From: Paratinospora sagittata
Taxonomy: Eukaryota; Streptophyta; Magnoliopsida; Ranunculales; Menispermaceae
Length of the DNA stretch: 64,000 nt
Assembly: GCA_035771175.1 (NCBI GenBank)
Contig: CM069590.1
Coordinates: forward strand, 61,171,997-61,235,996
Direction of reading: 5' to 3'
Of this stretch, positions 45,346 through 55,181 are shown in pieces. A program made the translations under genes and the position numbers. The first letter of the stretch is position 1; every line of letters begins with the position of its first letter. Under the pieces are notes generated by a model. It was not told the origin of the DNA. It saw only the letters and a program-made list of their open reading frames with translations, and made no database searches.

Positions 45346-46805
45346 CAGCATCACAAGATAATGTACAGAAAGACAACCAACCTGCCAAAAAGGATCACAT
45401 AATTTGTCATTGATTAGTACATGAAGGTATAAACCACTCCCAACATTATGACAGCTTCAGTACTCTATCAACACCACAATAACAAAGAAGCATGACCATT
45501 TGTGTGTTAATTGTCAAGAATAAATGTCAAGCACCTTAAATTAGTATCATCAATAGAAGAAAGTTCAAATCAGTATGCTATCATGTCAATGAAACAAGCA
45601 TTTTAACAACAAATTATACAGACTCTATTTATTTGAAATCTATGAAAACGAGTGATAAGTCTTGTTGGAAGATGGAAAACCAAAAACAAGATGTCAATAC
45701 AATAAACAGAAAGACAATCAAGCCAAACACAGACGCTGACTAATATGGCTCCAAGAAGACATTAATGTTCATGAGCATGACAAGATCTTCTTCGTTATGA
45801 GAATTGAGAAGAGTATCGTACAGTAGAAAATTTATGTTTGAATGCCATACCAAGACAAAAAAGCTACAAAAAAAGAGAGAGAGCATTAGAAGAAATTCCA
45901 TAATCTTATAAAAACTATGTAATACTTGCATTTGCATGAAGAACCTTAATATGAACCAAGAGTTCATGGAGGAAAGAACATGGACCTAGGGTTTAAACCT
46001 AATCCAACAGCATGCATAACTTCCCAGAGAATGGAGAACCCATACACAATGTTGTGTTCTCACTCCATTCTTCATTAGAGAGAAATGTAGCATCCTCTTC
46101 ATACCAGTAATCATTTTCTTGACTTTCTTCAGCCCAACAACTCATAGTAGTAGTGAAGTGCACCTTTATAAGGGCAGCCTACCTAAAATTGAACAATTAG
46201 AATTGAATGTGGATCCACACTTAAATCATCATTCTACTTTTCCAAGCAGAACATGCATACATAGAGATGCCCTCTTGATGAGACACTAAATTCACGTTAT
46301 TTGCTCTTTTGAGGTTAGCTTGCGCCCAGGATAGACAACATAAGATCCAAATATTCACTAATTTCATTGTTTTAATACACTTAACTCCCTACCTGTATCC
46401 TCCTTGTCTAGTACTTTCTGTATACCAACGTCATTAAATGGAAGCATAGTTCACTGTACCCTACTGTAGTGTTGAGATCTAACTTAAAATGATAGGACAC
46501 CATGGCCCTAGTTGTATAATTGACAGCAACCACTCGATAATTTAACCGACTTCAAAAGGAAACCTGAAGAAAAAATCTTCAAAAGATACCATGGACCACA
46601 AATTCAATAACCAAAACAATTTATGCAGTATACGGATAGAAATAATGAGAGCCAAACAAATAGCTAATGAGAGGTTGATCAGGTTGTGCATGAAACAGAA
46701 CAAGGAGTTTCAAGAGAGCATCATTTTCTCGTATTTTGGATTGTCATTCAGAGATCACAAGTGAAGCCACTTCACATGTCTTGGTAATTAGTTGGCAGAC
46801 AAAAC

Positions 46806-46929
46806 CATGTGAACCCTAATGAGTAATGCCCCTCCCATGTTCCCCTTTGCCAAGGACCCTCACCATTCACTGCATTTGGACTGATGAAAAATGCTTATAA
46901 ACCTTTTGAGCTCTGTTTATGTATATTAA
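46806..46929 (+). promoter_or_regulatory. SAUR11 promoter, type A: CATGTG element and weak TATA box
   Basis: CATGTG at 46806-46811 in the type A context. 116 bp downstream, TATATTAA (46922-46929) stands where the sister genes have TATATATA. Confidence 0.5.
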
Positions 46930-47044
46930 CACCAATAAGGATGCCAATTTAAACAAGCCTTCGCTTACATTCGCTTCCTTCATTCACAAGATCCTTTCAG
47001 GCATCCATAGTTTTGCCTGCCCTTCAAAGCATTACATAGAAGCC

Positions 47045-47335
47045 ATGGGTATCCGTTTGCCAGGGATTTCCCAAGCCAAGCACATCCTCAGGAGGTCTCT
47101 TCTAGCTCCAGCAACTGCGGCAGTTGTCGCAAAGGGTCACTTTGCTGTTTATGTTGGTGAAAGACAGAAGAAGCGATTTGTGGTTCCAATATCTTTCTTG
47201 AACCATCCTTCATTCCAAGACTTGCTAAGTCGAGCAGAGGAAGAGTTTGAATTCAATCATCCAATGGGTGGTCTTACAATTCCATGTAACGAAGATGCCT
47301 TCATCAGTCTAACTTGCCATTTGGATAGGTCGTGA
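47045..47335 (+). CDS. SAUR: SAUR family protein 11, 96 aa (last of the array)
   Basis: Intronless SAUR. The conserved start [20 protein letters not shown] at 47045 is chosen over upstream in-frame extension. Linker [20 protein letters not shown] has VAKG for VPKG. The core is [20 protein letters not shown], then [20 protein letters not shown], ending [11 protein letters not shown] replaces GFD. The frame is intact. Promoter type A with a weaker TATA. A relic of a second SAUR follows at 47431-47549. It closes the array; beyond it lies the oppositely oriented DnaJ gene. Confidence 0.93.
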   Translation: MGIRLPGISQAKHILRRSLLAPATAAVVAKGHFAVYVGERQKKRFVVPISFLNHPSFQDLLSRAEEEFEFNHPMGGLTIPCNEDAFISLTCHLDRS

Positions 47336-47430
47336 AGCTGAGAAGAGGGAACACGAGTCAGAGTCATTCCTTCCTAATATGTTTGGATGCAATGATATCA
47401 CAGTCAGAGCTGAAGAACAACTATCTGTTT

Positions 47431-47549
47431 AACTGCATCTCCCAAGCAACCATGTCACTGAATCAAAGATCCAGCAGAACATGAGCAGTCTCTCGATTCC
47501 ATACCAAGAAGCTGCTTTCAACAGTCTTGCTGCTCATTTGAATGTATAG
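47431..47549 (+). pseudogene. Decayed SAUR C-terminal relic after SAUR11
   Basis: The best-preserved relic: after CCCAAGCAACCATGTCACTG, the frame reads SSLSIPYQEAAFNSLAAHLN then V and a stop (TAG 47547-47549), matching [20 protein letters not shown] of SAUR2. The segment for EEEFGFNHP is deleted. Confidence 0.75.
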
Positions 47550-49175
47550 AAAATGAATGGAATATATGAAGACACCCTTTGGCTCTGGTTTTCACTTTCA
47601 ATCACAATTGAGAGTTCAGGCATGGTTAGCTAACCATAAAATCTAACCTAAACAATTTTGTTCGCAACCCTTTCTCTCTCCATTGTTCTGTAAATGAGTG
47701 GGTCGAGTAAAAGAAACAACCCTCCCAATGGATTACATCATTAATGATTTAACTTATTTTTTAAATTCTACATCTGTCTAATTCCATACTTTCTTGGAAA
47801 TTATTGTTTGTCCTCCTTGAAACATACCTGATCATTTGATTCTCATTATTGCATCACAACTTACATGTACATGGAAGAAAACTTTCTTGCTTTGACAATT
47901 ACATGTACATGTACAGGGAGTAGTTGGTTTATTTGATGAAATTTCAAGTTCATGAATCTAGTAGTAATGCACCTTAGAAAAGCCTTCAACATTCCAGATA
48001 ACATAATTACAGCACAATTTATTATATTATTAGAATAGTATGACGTAGTCTTCGGTAAGGGTAAGTTAATCTGTTGCAGTCAAATAGATATTCTGTTAAA
48101 AAAATAAATTTTAAATTTAGGTCAAAAATTAGGACTATAAATACTCTAATACCTACATTTGCACGTCTAATATTGGATAAAGACCCTATAATAACATAAG
48201 CAGCTTATAATTCATGACAAACATCAGAATATACATAGATTATATTATAGATGAATACTTCTAAGATCTGCTTCAATTGCATATGCCCTACCAAAAGTTG
48301 TAGCAATATGTTTTATACAGTACAAGGCACAGTACCTACAAACTTGCAATATCACTGACAGTTGTGAAGTTGTGATCCACATGTACTATCCCCAAAGGCT
48401 TCAAAAGGGATATAAGGTTGACAATGAAACAAACTTCTATACTGAAGCACAATGAGGTGGAAGATTTAACCATGCTGATGAATAAATATCATTGCAGTAA
48501 TAGTATAATTTACAAGCTGAATTTGGACAGTAATAATCAGGGAACTTGACCATTAGAGACTTTTTTAAGAATTTGTAGCGGCTGTACAAACTAAAGTGAC
48601 ACTTTGCAAGCCTAGAAGAAGGATAAGTCTTAATACATTCCCCCAATTCCCAAAGTGAACTACTCACTTGAGTAATTTCACAAACAGAGTTTTCCTACAC
48701 ATGGCAACTAAGACAGCAATCTAACCAATTAACCGTATCCATGTGTTTCATACTCTCCCTTTGTACAATATTTTCAGCCACTTGCACAGTGGATGAGCAA
48801 TATAAATAATCAGTCTACTAAACTTTGATCTGCTGGGTGGATTCTGACTGCATGCAGATGTTACTCTGCCATGAAACGTTGTAAACATGCTGACTTTTGT
48901 ACTCACATACAGTAATAAGGCCTCAAAAATGGTTCCAAAATATACACTTTGCATATTCAGACACATTAAGAAAAATATCATTAAGGACAGAACAATTAAG
49001 AAAGACATGTCAATACTCTTTAAATTATAAGAAGAAAATAAGTTACATAATACAATGATTACCTACTTCAGAAAGGATGATTATTTGCATTCCATAGTCA
49101 TCTTAAGTTAAACTTAAACCCAAGAATCCAAGGAAGCAAATGACTTCCATAACAAATCAGGGTGTCTCTACCAAG
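47550..49175. other. Intergenic region between SAUR11 and the DnaJ gene
   Basis: The first 300 bp or so continue the array's 3' flank. Beyond that I see no gene; two open frames of 76 and 86 codons on the minus strand have no recognisable motif. It probably includes the 3' UTR of the convergent DnaJ gene. Confidence 0.5.
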
Positions 49176-50975
49176 CTATCCACCCCAACCAATGTTCAAT
49201 AAGTATGGAGGAAGTGATGCAGGATCAAGCTCCCAACAGTCTTTTGGTAGTTCTGAGGCTTCAGAGCCTGAGAGCTTCTTGGAAGGAATCTGATGTGAGA
49301 ACAAGCAAAAATCATCCTTATCAATCCATCTAATAGCATGACATCCAATCTCACGTCTTCTAAACACTGTCTTGAACCCTTGAACCTTCTCAAGATATGC
49401 CACACTCAATCCATGCATCTCACTGTAACTTGTGAGACATATAATTATGTCATAGCACCGCTCATCATTAGAGAGGCAGTTCCCCTCATCTTGAATCAGA
49501 CCCTTTTCATTATATAGCGCCCAAATTGAACCTTTTTTGGGGAATATCCAATAAATCTCTTTAGCCATTCTTTCACACTCCACGAGATGAGAGAATACAT
49601 TCACGGAATCAATAGAAATCTCCCTAGAAACCTTAAATCGGCCACATGAGATACGGAACCTTGATTTCTCCGAACAGAGTAATGTGTCAACTCCACTGTT
49701 CTGCATGTCTAGCCAATTCATTCTCACCTCAAAAGGATTCGAAGAGACAACTTCATCGATCAAGCCATAATGTCGTGGCATGCCATCATCGTCATCATAA
49801 ATAGACCACACCTGACCTTTCTTAAAACTGCGCTCTGTCCTATCTTTATCGAAATCATAGAAATCTGAATCCTCCACCATCATTACTTCCATATCGCTAC
49901 GATTGGGAATCAACATTGCCCCTTCCTCTTTATCCCCCTTCTGCCTATTTGGTTTTACCCCACTCCCTTTTTCCCTCTTCTCCACCTCCCTCCCCTTCTC
50001 CTTCCCCTTCCTCTTCAGCTTCTCTTCCATATCCTTCCTCTTCACCTTTGCCGCTTTTTCTGCCTTCTCCTTTAGCTTCATCTTTTCCTGAAGGAGTATT
50101 CGCTTTGCTTCCATTTGCATTTCCGCCAATGTCATTTCCGGTCTAATTTTCACCTTTTTAGAATGCGACCTAATCTTCGATCTTGATCCCTCAAGAGAAT
50201 AACTAAAGTCGCTTCTCCGCTTCAAAGTTACAATTCTTTTCGGCCTTTCGACAGAATCTTTCTTCTCAACCTTCTCCAAAAAAGCCCTAGCTCCAGTCTT
50301 ACCTTTAGTTCTAACCCTACCTCCCTCGCTCAATTCATCATCAACTGTTACTTCCACGGCCACGAAACTCTTATTACAACTAGGACACACAAGAATATGC
50401 CCTAGATATCGCCTCTCGAACTTGTGAAACAACCGACACGTCGAGCACGCCGTCCAGAACGCCTCAACGGCCTCCATCGACGTAGTGGCCTGCGACTGTA
50501 ACGCGATTCGGAGCCTAATGTCGTATTCTTTTCTCCGAATCTTATCGGAGAGAACACGAAACGCTTCGGCGACATGTTTGAAGGCTTCTTCGGAAGCGAT
50601 GCAAGAGTTCTTGTCGGGATGCAAAACTAGGGCTAGGTTTCTGTACTGTTTCTTGATGGAGTTAATGTGAGAGAAGGGCTCTACCTGGAGGATCTCGTAC
50701 CAGTCCGGCGGGCCACCGGACGACGAAGATTTGGAGTACACGTGGAGAATTTTGAAGGTGGTGACCATTTCGGAGATGCCGTCGAGTTCGGGACATAGGC
50801 GCTGTGCTCGCTTAGCGTATTTTAGCGCGGATTTCAGCTTCGATTGCTTGTATTTCTCCTCTGCTAGAGATTTCAGTTTTAGGGCTTTTTCTTCTTCTCC
50901 TTGTTGTTGTTCTTCTTCTTCGTGCTCTTCTCGTTCTTCTTCTTCTTCTTCTTCTGCTACTGGTTTCTTTGCCAT
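49176..50975 (-). CDS. DnaJ-domain protein with C-terminal DUF3444, 599 aa, single exon
   Basis: A J-protein likely to stimulate an Hsp70 partner. Domains in order: acidic Glu-rich start (residues about 8-28); a TPR-like segment, YKQSKLKSALKYAKRAQRLC (41-60), typical of this family; J domain about 90-155 with intact HPD (118-120) in LVLHPDKN; a CxxC...CxxC zinc-finger-like pair (C176, C179, C196, C199); a long Lys/Glu-rich charged region, probably coiled coil (about 285-350); and one DUF3444 domain from FYDFDKDRTERSFKKGQVWS (about 371) to near the end. Intronless structure is common in this plant family. The start is the first Met, followed at once by the acidic stretch. The specific client or process is unknown; a nuclear location is plausible from the basic clusters. 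Confidence 0.92.
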   Translation of the reverse strand: MAKKPVAEEEEEEEREEHEEEEQQQGEEEKALKLKSLAEEKYKQSKLKSALKYAKRAQRLCPELDGISEMVTTFKILHVYSKSSSSGGPPDWYEILQVEPFSHINSIKKQYRNLALVLHPDKNSCIASEEAFKHVAEAFRVLSDKIRRKEYDIRLRIALQSQATTSMEAVEAFWTACSTCRLFHKFERRYLGHILVCPSCNKSFVAVEVTVDDELSEGGRVRTKGKTGARAFLEKVEKKDSVERPKRIVTLKRRSDFSYSLEGSRSKIRSHSKKVKIRPEMTLAEMQMEAKRILLQEKMKLKEKAEKAAKVKRKDMEEKLKRKGKEKGREVEKREKGSGVKPNRQKGDKEEGAMLIPNRSDMEVMMVEDSDFYDFDKDRTERSFKKGQVWSIYDDDDGMPRHYGLIDEVVSSNPFEVRMNWLDMQNSGVDTLLCSEKSRFRISCGRFKVSREISIDSVNVFSHLVECERMAKEIYWIFPKKGSIWALYNEKGLIQDEGNCLSNDERCYDIIICLTSYSEMHGLSVAYLEKVQGFKTVFRRREIGCHAIRWIDKDDFCLFSHQIPSKKLSGSEASELPKDCWELDPASLPPYLLNIGWGG

Positions 50976-51440
50976 CTTTGATGCAGGGAGAGGAGAGAAC
51001 GGAGGAAAGTGTTTTTGAAGAGAAGATGGATTTAACGCGAGCGCGCGTAAATGCGTAATAACGTATTTGATCGCTCGTGCGGATTAGGGCTCCCTGCCGT
51101 TGGATCAATCGCGAGTTGCTTGTACAGCTGTAAAATACAGACGCTGGTTTTTTCTGCTAGTCATGAATTCATGAGCAAATATTTCAACGGCTAGGCAGAT
51201 AGCCCAACAGTCTCGTGCGGTGTTTATGGGCTTAGTCCCATGTTATGTTTGTGGGCTTAGTTTCAATTATTTATAGCCCTTATGTCTTTGTGTGGGGTCG
51301 GTAGGGCCCTGACCCCGTGGCTCCGAGTGCCTTTTTGCAAACCTGTGCAGGGTCCTTACAAATGAGACACGGGCCACGCGAGGCTATAAGTTTTTCTGAA
51401 TAACCTTTGTGAAAAGATGCCATTAAAAGCGAAATTAATT
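50976..51440. other. Upstream region of the DnaJ gene
   Basis: It holds the 5' leader and promoter of the DnaJ gene (minus strand). Farther out, at about 51296-51390, lies a GC-richer motif (CCGAGTGCCTTTTTGCAAAC, then GAGACACGGGCCACGCGAG) resembling the outer ends of the foldback at 59.8-61.7 kb. No TATA box is obvious. Confidence 0.45.
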
Positions 51441-51442
51441 TT

Positions 51443-52490
51443 ATCATGCAAAATTATACCTGAAAATTGGTGGATCTTACTCCTGAATGTAAAATTCTAG
51501 GTTCCAAATGAATTTTCAAGAAGAAAATGAAAGCATATGGATCTATTGATAAATACAAGGCAAGACTTGTACAACAAGAAGGTCTAAAATATTTTGATAC
51601 TTATTCTCTAATAAATTCCATTAGGATGGTACTTACAATTAGAGTCTTACGCAATCTTGAAGTACATCAAATAAATGTTAAAACAACATTTCTAAATGGA
51701 GATTTAGAAGAAGAAATATACATGAATCAACCTGAGGGTTTTTCCTCACCAAAATAGGAAAATAAAGTTTGTAAATTGGTAAAGTCTTTATATGGCTTAA
51801 AACAAGCACCAAAACAATGGTATAAAAAATTCGATAGTACAATGATGGCTAACGGATTTAAAATTAAGGAATGTGACAAATGTATATATGTCAAAGACAC
51901 TGACAATGGATATGTCATTTTGTGTCTTTATATGGATGAGATGCTCATTATTGGAAGTGATGATAAGATGATCAAATCTACCAAGAACGTGTTGAATTCA
52001 AGATTTGACATGAAAGATATGGGTCTAACCGATGTTGTTTTGGGAATAAAAATCTCAAGAACATCAAATAAACTTATTTTAAGCCAGACACATTATGTTG
52101 ATAATATTCTTAGAAAATTTAGCCAAGATGACTATGGTGTGGCTAAAACACCCATAGATACAAGTATGCATTTTTCTAAGAATAAAGGTGAGAGTGTCTC
52201 TCAAGTAAAGTACTCAAGGGTGATAGGTAGTCTAATGTACTTAATGAGTTGTACAAGACCTGACATAGCTTATGCAATGAGCAAGCTAAGTAGATATACG
52301 AGTAATCCTGAAGCTAACCATTGGCAAGCAATTGTTAAAGTGTTGAGGTACTTAAGATTTACTCGTAACTATGGACTACACTATACAATATATTTTGCTG
52401 TCCTTGAAGGATATAGCGACGTAAACTGGATATATGATATAAAAGACTCAAGGTCTACTAGTAGATATGTTTTCACTCGATGAGGTGCAG
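51443..52490 (+). pseudogene. Copia reverse transcriptase remnant (RVT_2 type)
   Basis: Starts with a TWKLVDLPPG-like block (NYT, stop, KLVDLTPECK), then [56 protein letters not shown] and SRDY-like later blocks including [20 protein letters not shown]. These are the standard landmarks of the Ty1/copia RT. In-frame stops occur at about 51508, at 51755 and before 51450. The catalytic YVDD box reads YMDE, so a catalytic Asp is lost. It is inactive. Confidence 0.9.
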
Positions 52491-52831
52491 CTGTATCATG
52501 GAAATTCTCAAAACAAGCAATTATTGTTAGATCCACAATGGAATCTTAATTCATTGCATTAGATAAATGTGGGGAAGAAGCAGAATGGCTACGCCATATC
52601 TTAGAGGATATTCCAAGGTGGCTAAAGCCTGTACCGGCAATATGCATACACTGTGATAGTAAATATGTTATTGGCAGGGCACAGAGCAACATGTATAATG
52701 GTAAATCAAGACATATTCGTCAAAGACATAATATCATTAGACAACTACTCGCAACTGGAGTTATCTCTATTGACTATGTGAGGTCAAAAAATAACATTGT
52801 GAATCCACTAACCAAAGGGTTAAACAAATAG
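52484..52831 (+). pseudogene. Copia RNase H remnant
   Basis: It continues the RT frame after a stop at 52481-52483: GAAVSWKFSKQAIIVRSTME, a further stop, then EEAEWLRHILED, CDSKYVIGRAQSNMYNGKSR (close to the usual CDNxAAIxxAxN pattern), HIRQRHNIIRQLL and a C-terminal DPLTKGL-like NPLTKGLNK with a stop at 52829-52831. It is the standard end of copia pol. Confidence 0.85.
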
Positions 52832-53454
52832 TTAATTGAAAAATCATCGAGGGGAATAGGACTAAAGCCCATGATAGAATAAGTCGATACAATGGAAACC
52901 CAACCTAGTTGACTGGAGATCTCAAGATCTAGTTTTAAAGGGACAACCTAATTGTAAATACTGTGTTGGATCACTGTGGGGATTACCCTTTTTCATTCTT
53001 ATGATGAAAACAGTGATAACCGTAAGGAAAAGGAAAGATAAGCCTTTAATGATTCTTAGGCGTCGGAAATCCGAGCGAAGTAATGCGGGTTACTCTTCAT
53101 TAAGAAATCCCTTATGTGAGAGAGAAGTGGGGTCGCTTCAAAGAGGAATTCTACAAGCTTGATTCCTTAAAAACTCTTGCAGAACCAGGGAGATGTTCAT
53201 GGCCAAAATGAACATAGCTATGAAAATTGAGTTGAGATTGAAACGATTCTTGTGTGGAGTACGTCATCGTTTACACAAATGGCAGAATAGTTAAATGACA
53301 TAGCGTTTACTGATTAGCTAGTAAAGTAAACATACTTTCACAAGGGGAGGTTCAAAGGGTAACACCTAACTATCCCATGCAAGTTTCGACCATGAAATTC
53401 TATCACTAAGTCTAGTGTCTGTTGTTAGAGTCAATTTTTATTCATGTGGGAAAT

Positions 53455-53870
53455 TGTTGAAAAATTTATTAAATGAAAATTAGATTTGTAACATTTTAAA
53501 TTTAATGGAGTTTTAAATTCGAATTAAATTAGAAAAATCGTTATATGTTTTAAATTCAATTTAATTCGTAACATTTGAAGTTATTCTGTCACGACGCTCT
53601 CGACATAGCCTGACGTCATGACTGACACAGTATACTATACACTGTACATACCCGTATATAGTATATAGTATACTGTCAGCCTTCACATAGTCTCATAATC
53701 CTTCCCAAAATTTTCAAAAATTTCGGCAGCATTTCTCCATAAAATGGACATTTTACAAAACCTGATATACCACAAATCAAATCATCTATATATATATATA
53801 ATCATTCCATCCATGTATACCATAATCCAAAATACCATCATTGTCATTCGTTAATCAAACATTCCATTGT
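53455..53870 (+). repeat. Probable single copia LTR (approximate 3' limit)
   Basis: Begins TGTTGAAAAATTTATTAAAT right after a purine-rich stretch (CATGTGGGAAAT), the expected polypurine tract and 5' LTR start, about 620 bp after the pol stop. An internal TATAGTATATAGTATACT stretch and AT repeats lie near 53650-53670. The 3' limit is set only by the start of gag similarity at about 53880, and no second LTR copy is visible in the window to confirm it. Confidence 0.5.
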
Positions 53871-53879
53871 CCAAGTATT

Positions 53880-54316
53880 TGAAGTTGCTATTATTGAGAA
53901 GCTACCACCTGTAGGGAAAGATTTCAAAAACTACCTTTAGCATAAGCGAAAGGAGACGAGCATTGAAGATCTGATTGTTAGACTTCGTATTGCAATAGAG
54001 GATCTGAGAAAAAAGGGGTTACTGTTGTGGCCAAGGCAAATGTTGTGGAACATACTAAGAGTTCCAAAGCCAAGAAGAAAAAGTCTGGCCAAGGGTCCAA
54101 ACTAAGACCTAAAGGAGGTATTTCCAAGAAACTAAAATTTCAAGAAAAATGTTTCAATTGTGACAAAATGGGTTACAAAGCTACTGACTGTAAGTTGCCA
54201 AAGAAGAATAAAAACAAAGAAACTAATGTGGTGGGTGACATCATTCACGATGCTTCTAAGATAAACCTATATGTTGTCATTTTCGAAGTGGACCTAGTCA
54301 GGTCGAACCTTACATA
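53880..54316 (+). pseudogene. Copia gag remnant with zinc knuckle
   Basis: VAIIEKLPPVGKDFKNYL, a stop, HKRKETSIEDLIVRLRIAIE, then a Lys-rich region and CFNCDKMGYKATDC (54149-54190), a CCHC zinc knuckle whose His is replaced by Tyr. It ends at a TAA near 54316. It is the C-terminal half of a copia gag (UBN2-type); the N-terminal half is missing. Confidence 0.8.
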
Positions 54317-54320
54317 ATTT

Positions 54321-55181
54321 TCATTAAATAGATGGCCCAACCGTCTCTCCTTAAGCATAGAAGAAGCATTTTGACCTTAAAAATGAAGAAGAAGAAGTAC
54401 CATAGCTACAATTTTCAGCTTACGGATAAACTTCTATTAGTTAAGTGTAAGGATATTGAAAGTACAATATTTCAAGAATGCATGAAGTAAATAGAAAAAG
54501 GGTACGATGAAAGAAGCACCTGGGACGCGATATCCAAATTAAGGGTGTTTGGGATGTTCAGTGCATAACATCTTTGAAAACATTTATTACCAAATCATCA
54601 GTGCAATAGCCTCAAATATAAAGTTAGCCCAAAAGATTTAACTGAAAAAAATAAGTAAGAAAAGACAAAAAAAAATACGGTAGCCTCTGATTAATGCAAT
54701 CATCAGATGAAGGTTGGCATCACGTCAGAGTTTCTATGAATTTGCAAGATTTCTAGTCAGTGAGCAAAATCTCCTTCATTTTGTTGATCTCTTTCGACTT
54801 GTCAATCAAGAACAACCTCTACCGCAGAATCGTCCCAATGAAAATGCTTTATTAGGAATTGAAAGAGGTATTCAATGCATAACAAAGGTCCAGAAAGATG
54901 GAGAAGGTCCACCTTTTTTATCAGCATTCTTTTGTCAACACAATATAATGTCAGTGATGTCCGTGTTTATTGATTCTCCTGCCCTCAACAAACAAATCAT
55001 ATAGAACAATGTATATAATGTTAGACATCAGACCTTCAGAACCCAGTCATCAAAAATCAGGAAAGAAAAACATCATAGTAATGAATATCATCTCAAATCT
55101 TATGGCAAATTGGAACATCTTCTCAGAGTGGTGATTTAGACTCAGGCTTAGTTCACGTCTGGTATCCCTATCCTTAAAAAG
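54321..55181. other. Region between the copia remnant and the 3' end of the ATP sulfurylase gene
   Basis: It includes an unassigned open stretch at 54714-55004 (96 codons, + strand) with coding-like composition (NEFxRF-type aromatic residues, GIERGIQCITKVQKDGEGPP) but no family I recognise. It starts without convincing context and may be an exon fragment. The rest probably holds the 3' UTR of the minus-strand gene. Confidence 0.4.

Larger units (their letters stand above)
42344..46805. other. SAUR10-SAUR11 spacer
   Basis: No intact gene is seen. About 42800-44560 is homologous to 35140-36100. About 46420-46800 is homologous to the other type A upstream regions. The middle (44.6-45.4 kb) holds LINE-derived insertions listed separately. 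A two-copy direct repeat with 58-bp period (TGCGATTCTGTAG then CATCCCAC) lies at 43509-43596 around a CT-rich stretch. Confidence 0.55.
51440..54320 (+). mobile_element. Rearranged Ty1/copia LTR-retrotransposon remnant (pol - LTR-like - gag)
   Basis: Three copia-type pieces lie in one orientation but in permuted order: reverse transcriptase plus RNase H, then an LTR-like stretch beginning TGTTGAAAAATTTATTAAAT, then the C-terminal half of gag with a zinc knuckle. A normal element would read LTR-gag-pol-LTR. All coding parts carry stops or key-residue losses. Protease and integrase regions and a primer-binding site were not found. Confidence 0.8.

Noticed and set aside
49903..51108. Open frames opposite or overlapping the DnaJ gene
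   Set aside because: They reflect the Glu/Lys/Arg-rich codons of the DnaJ protein read in other frames.
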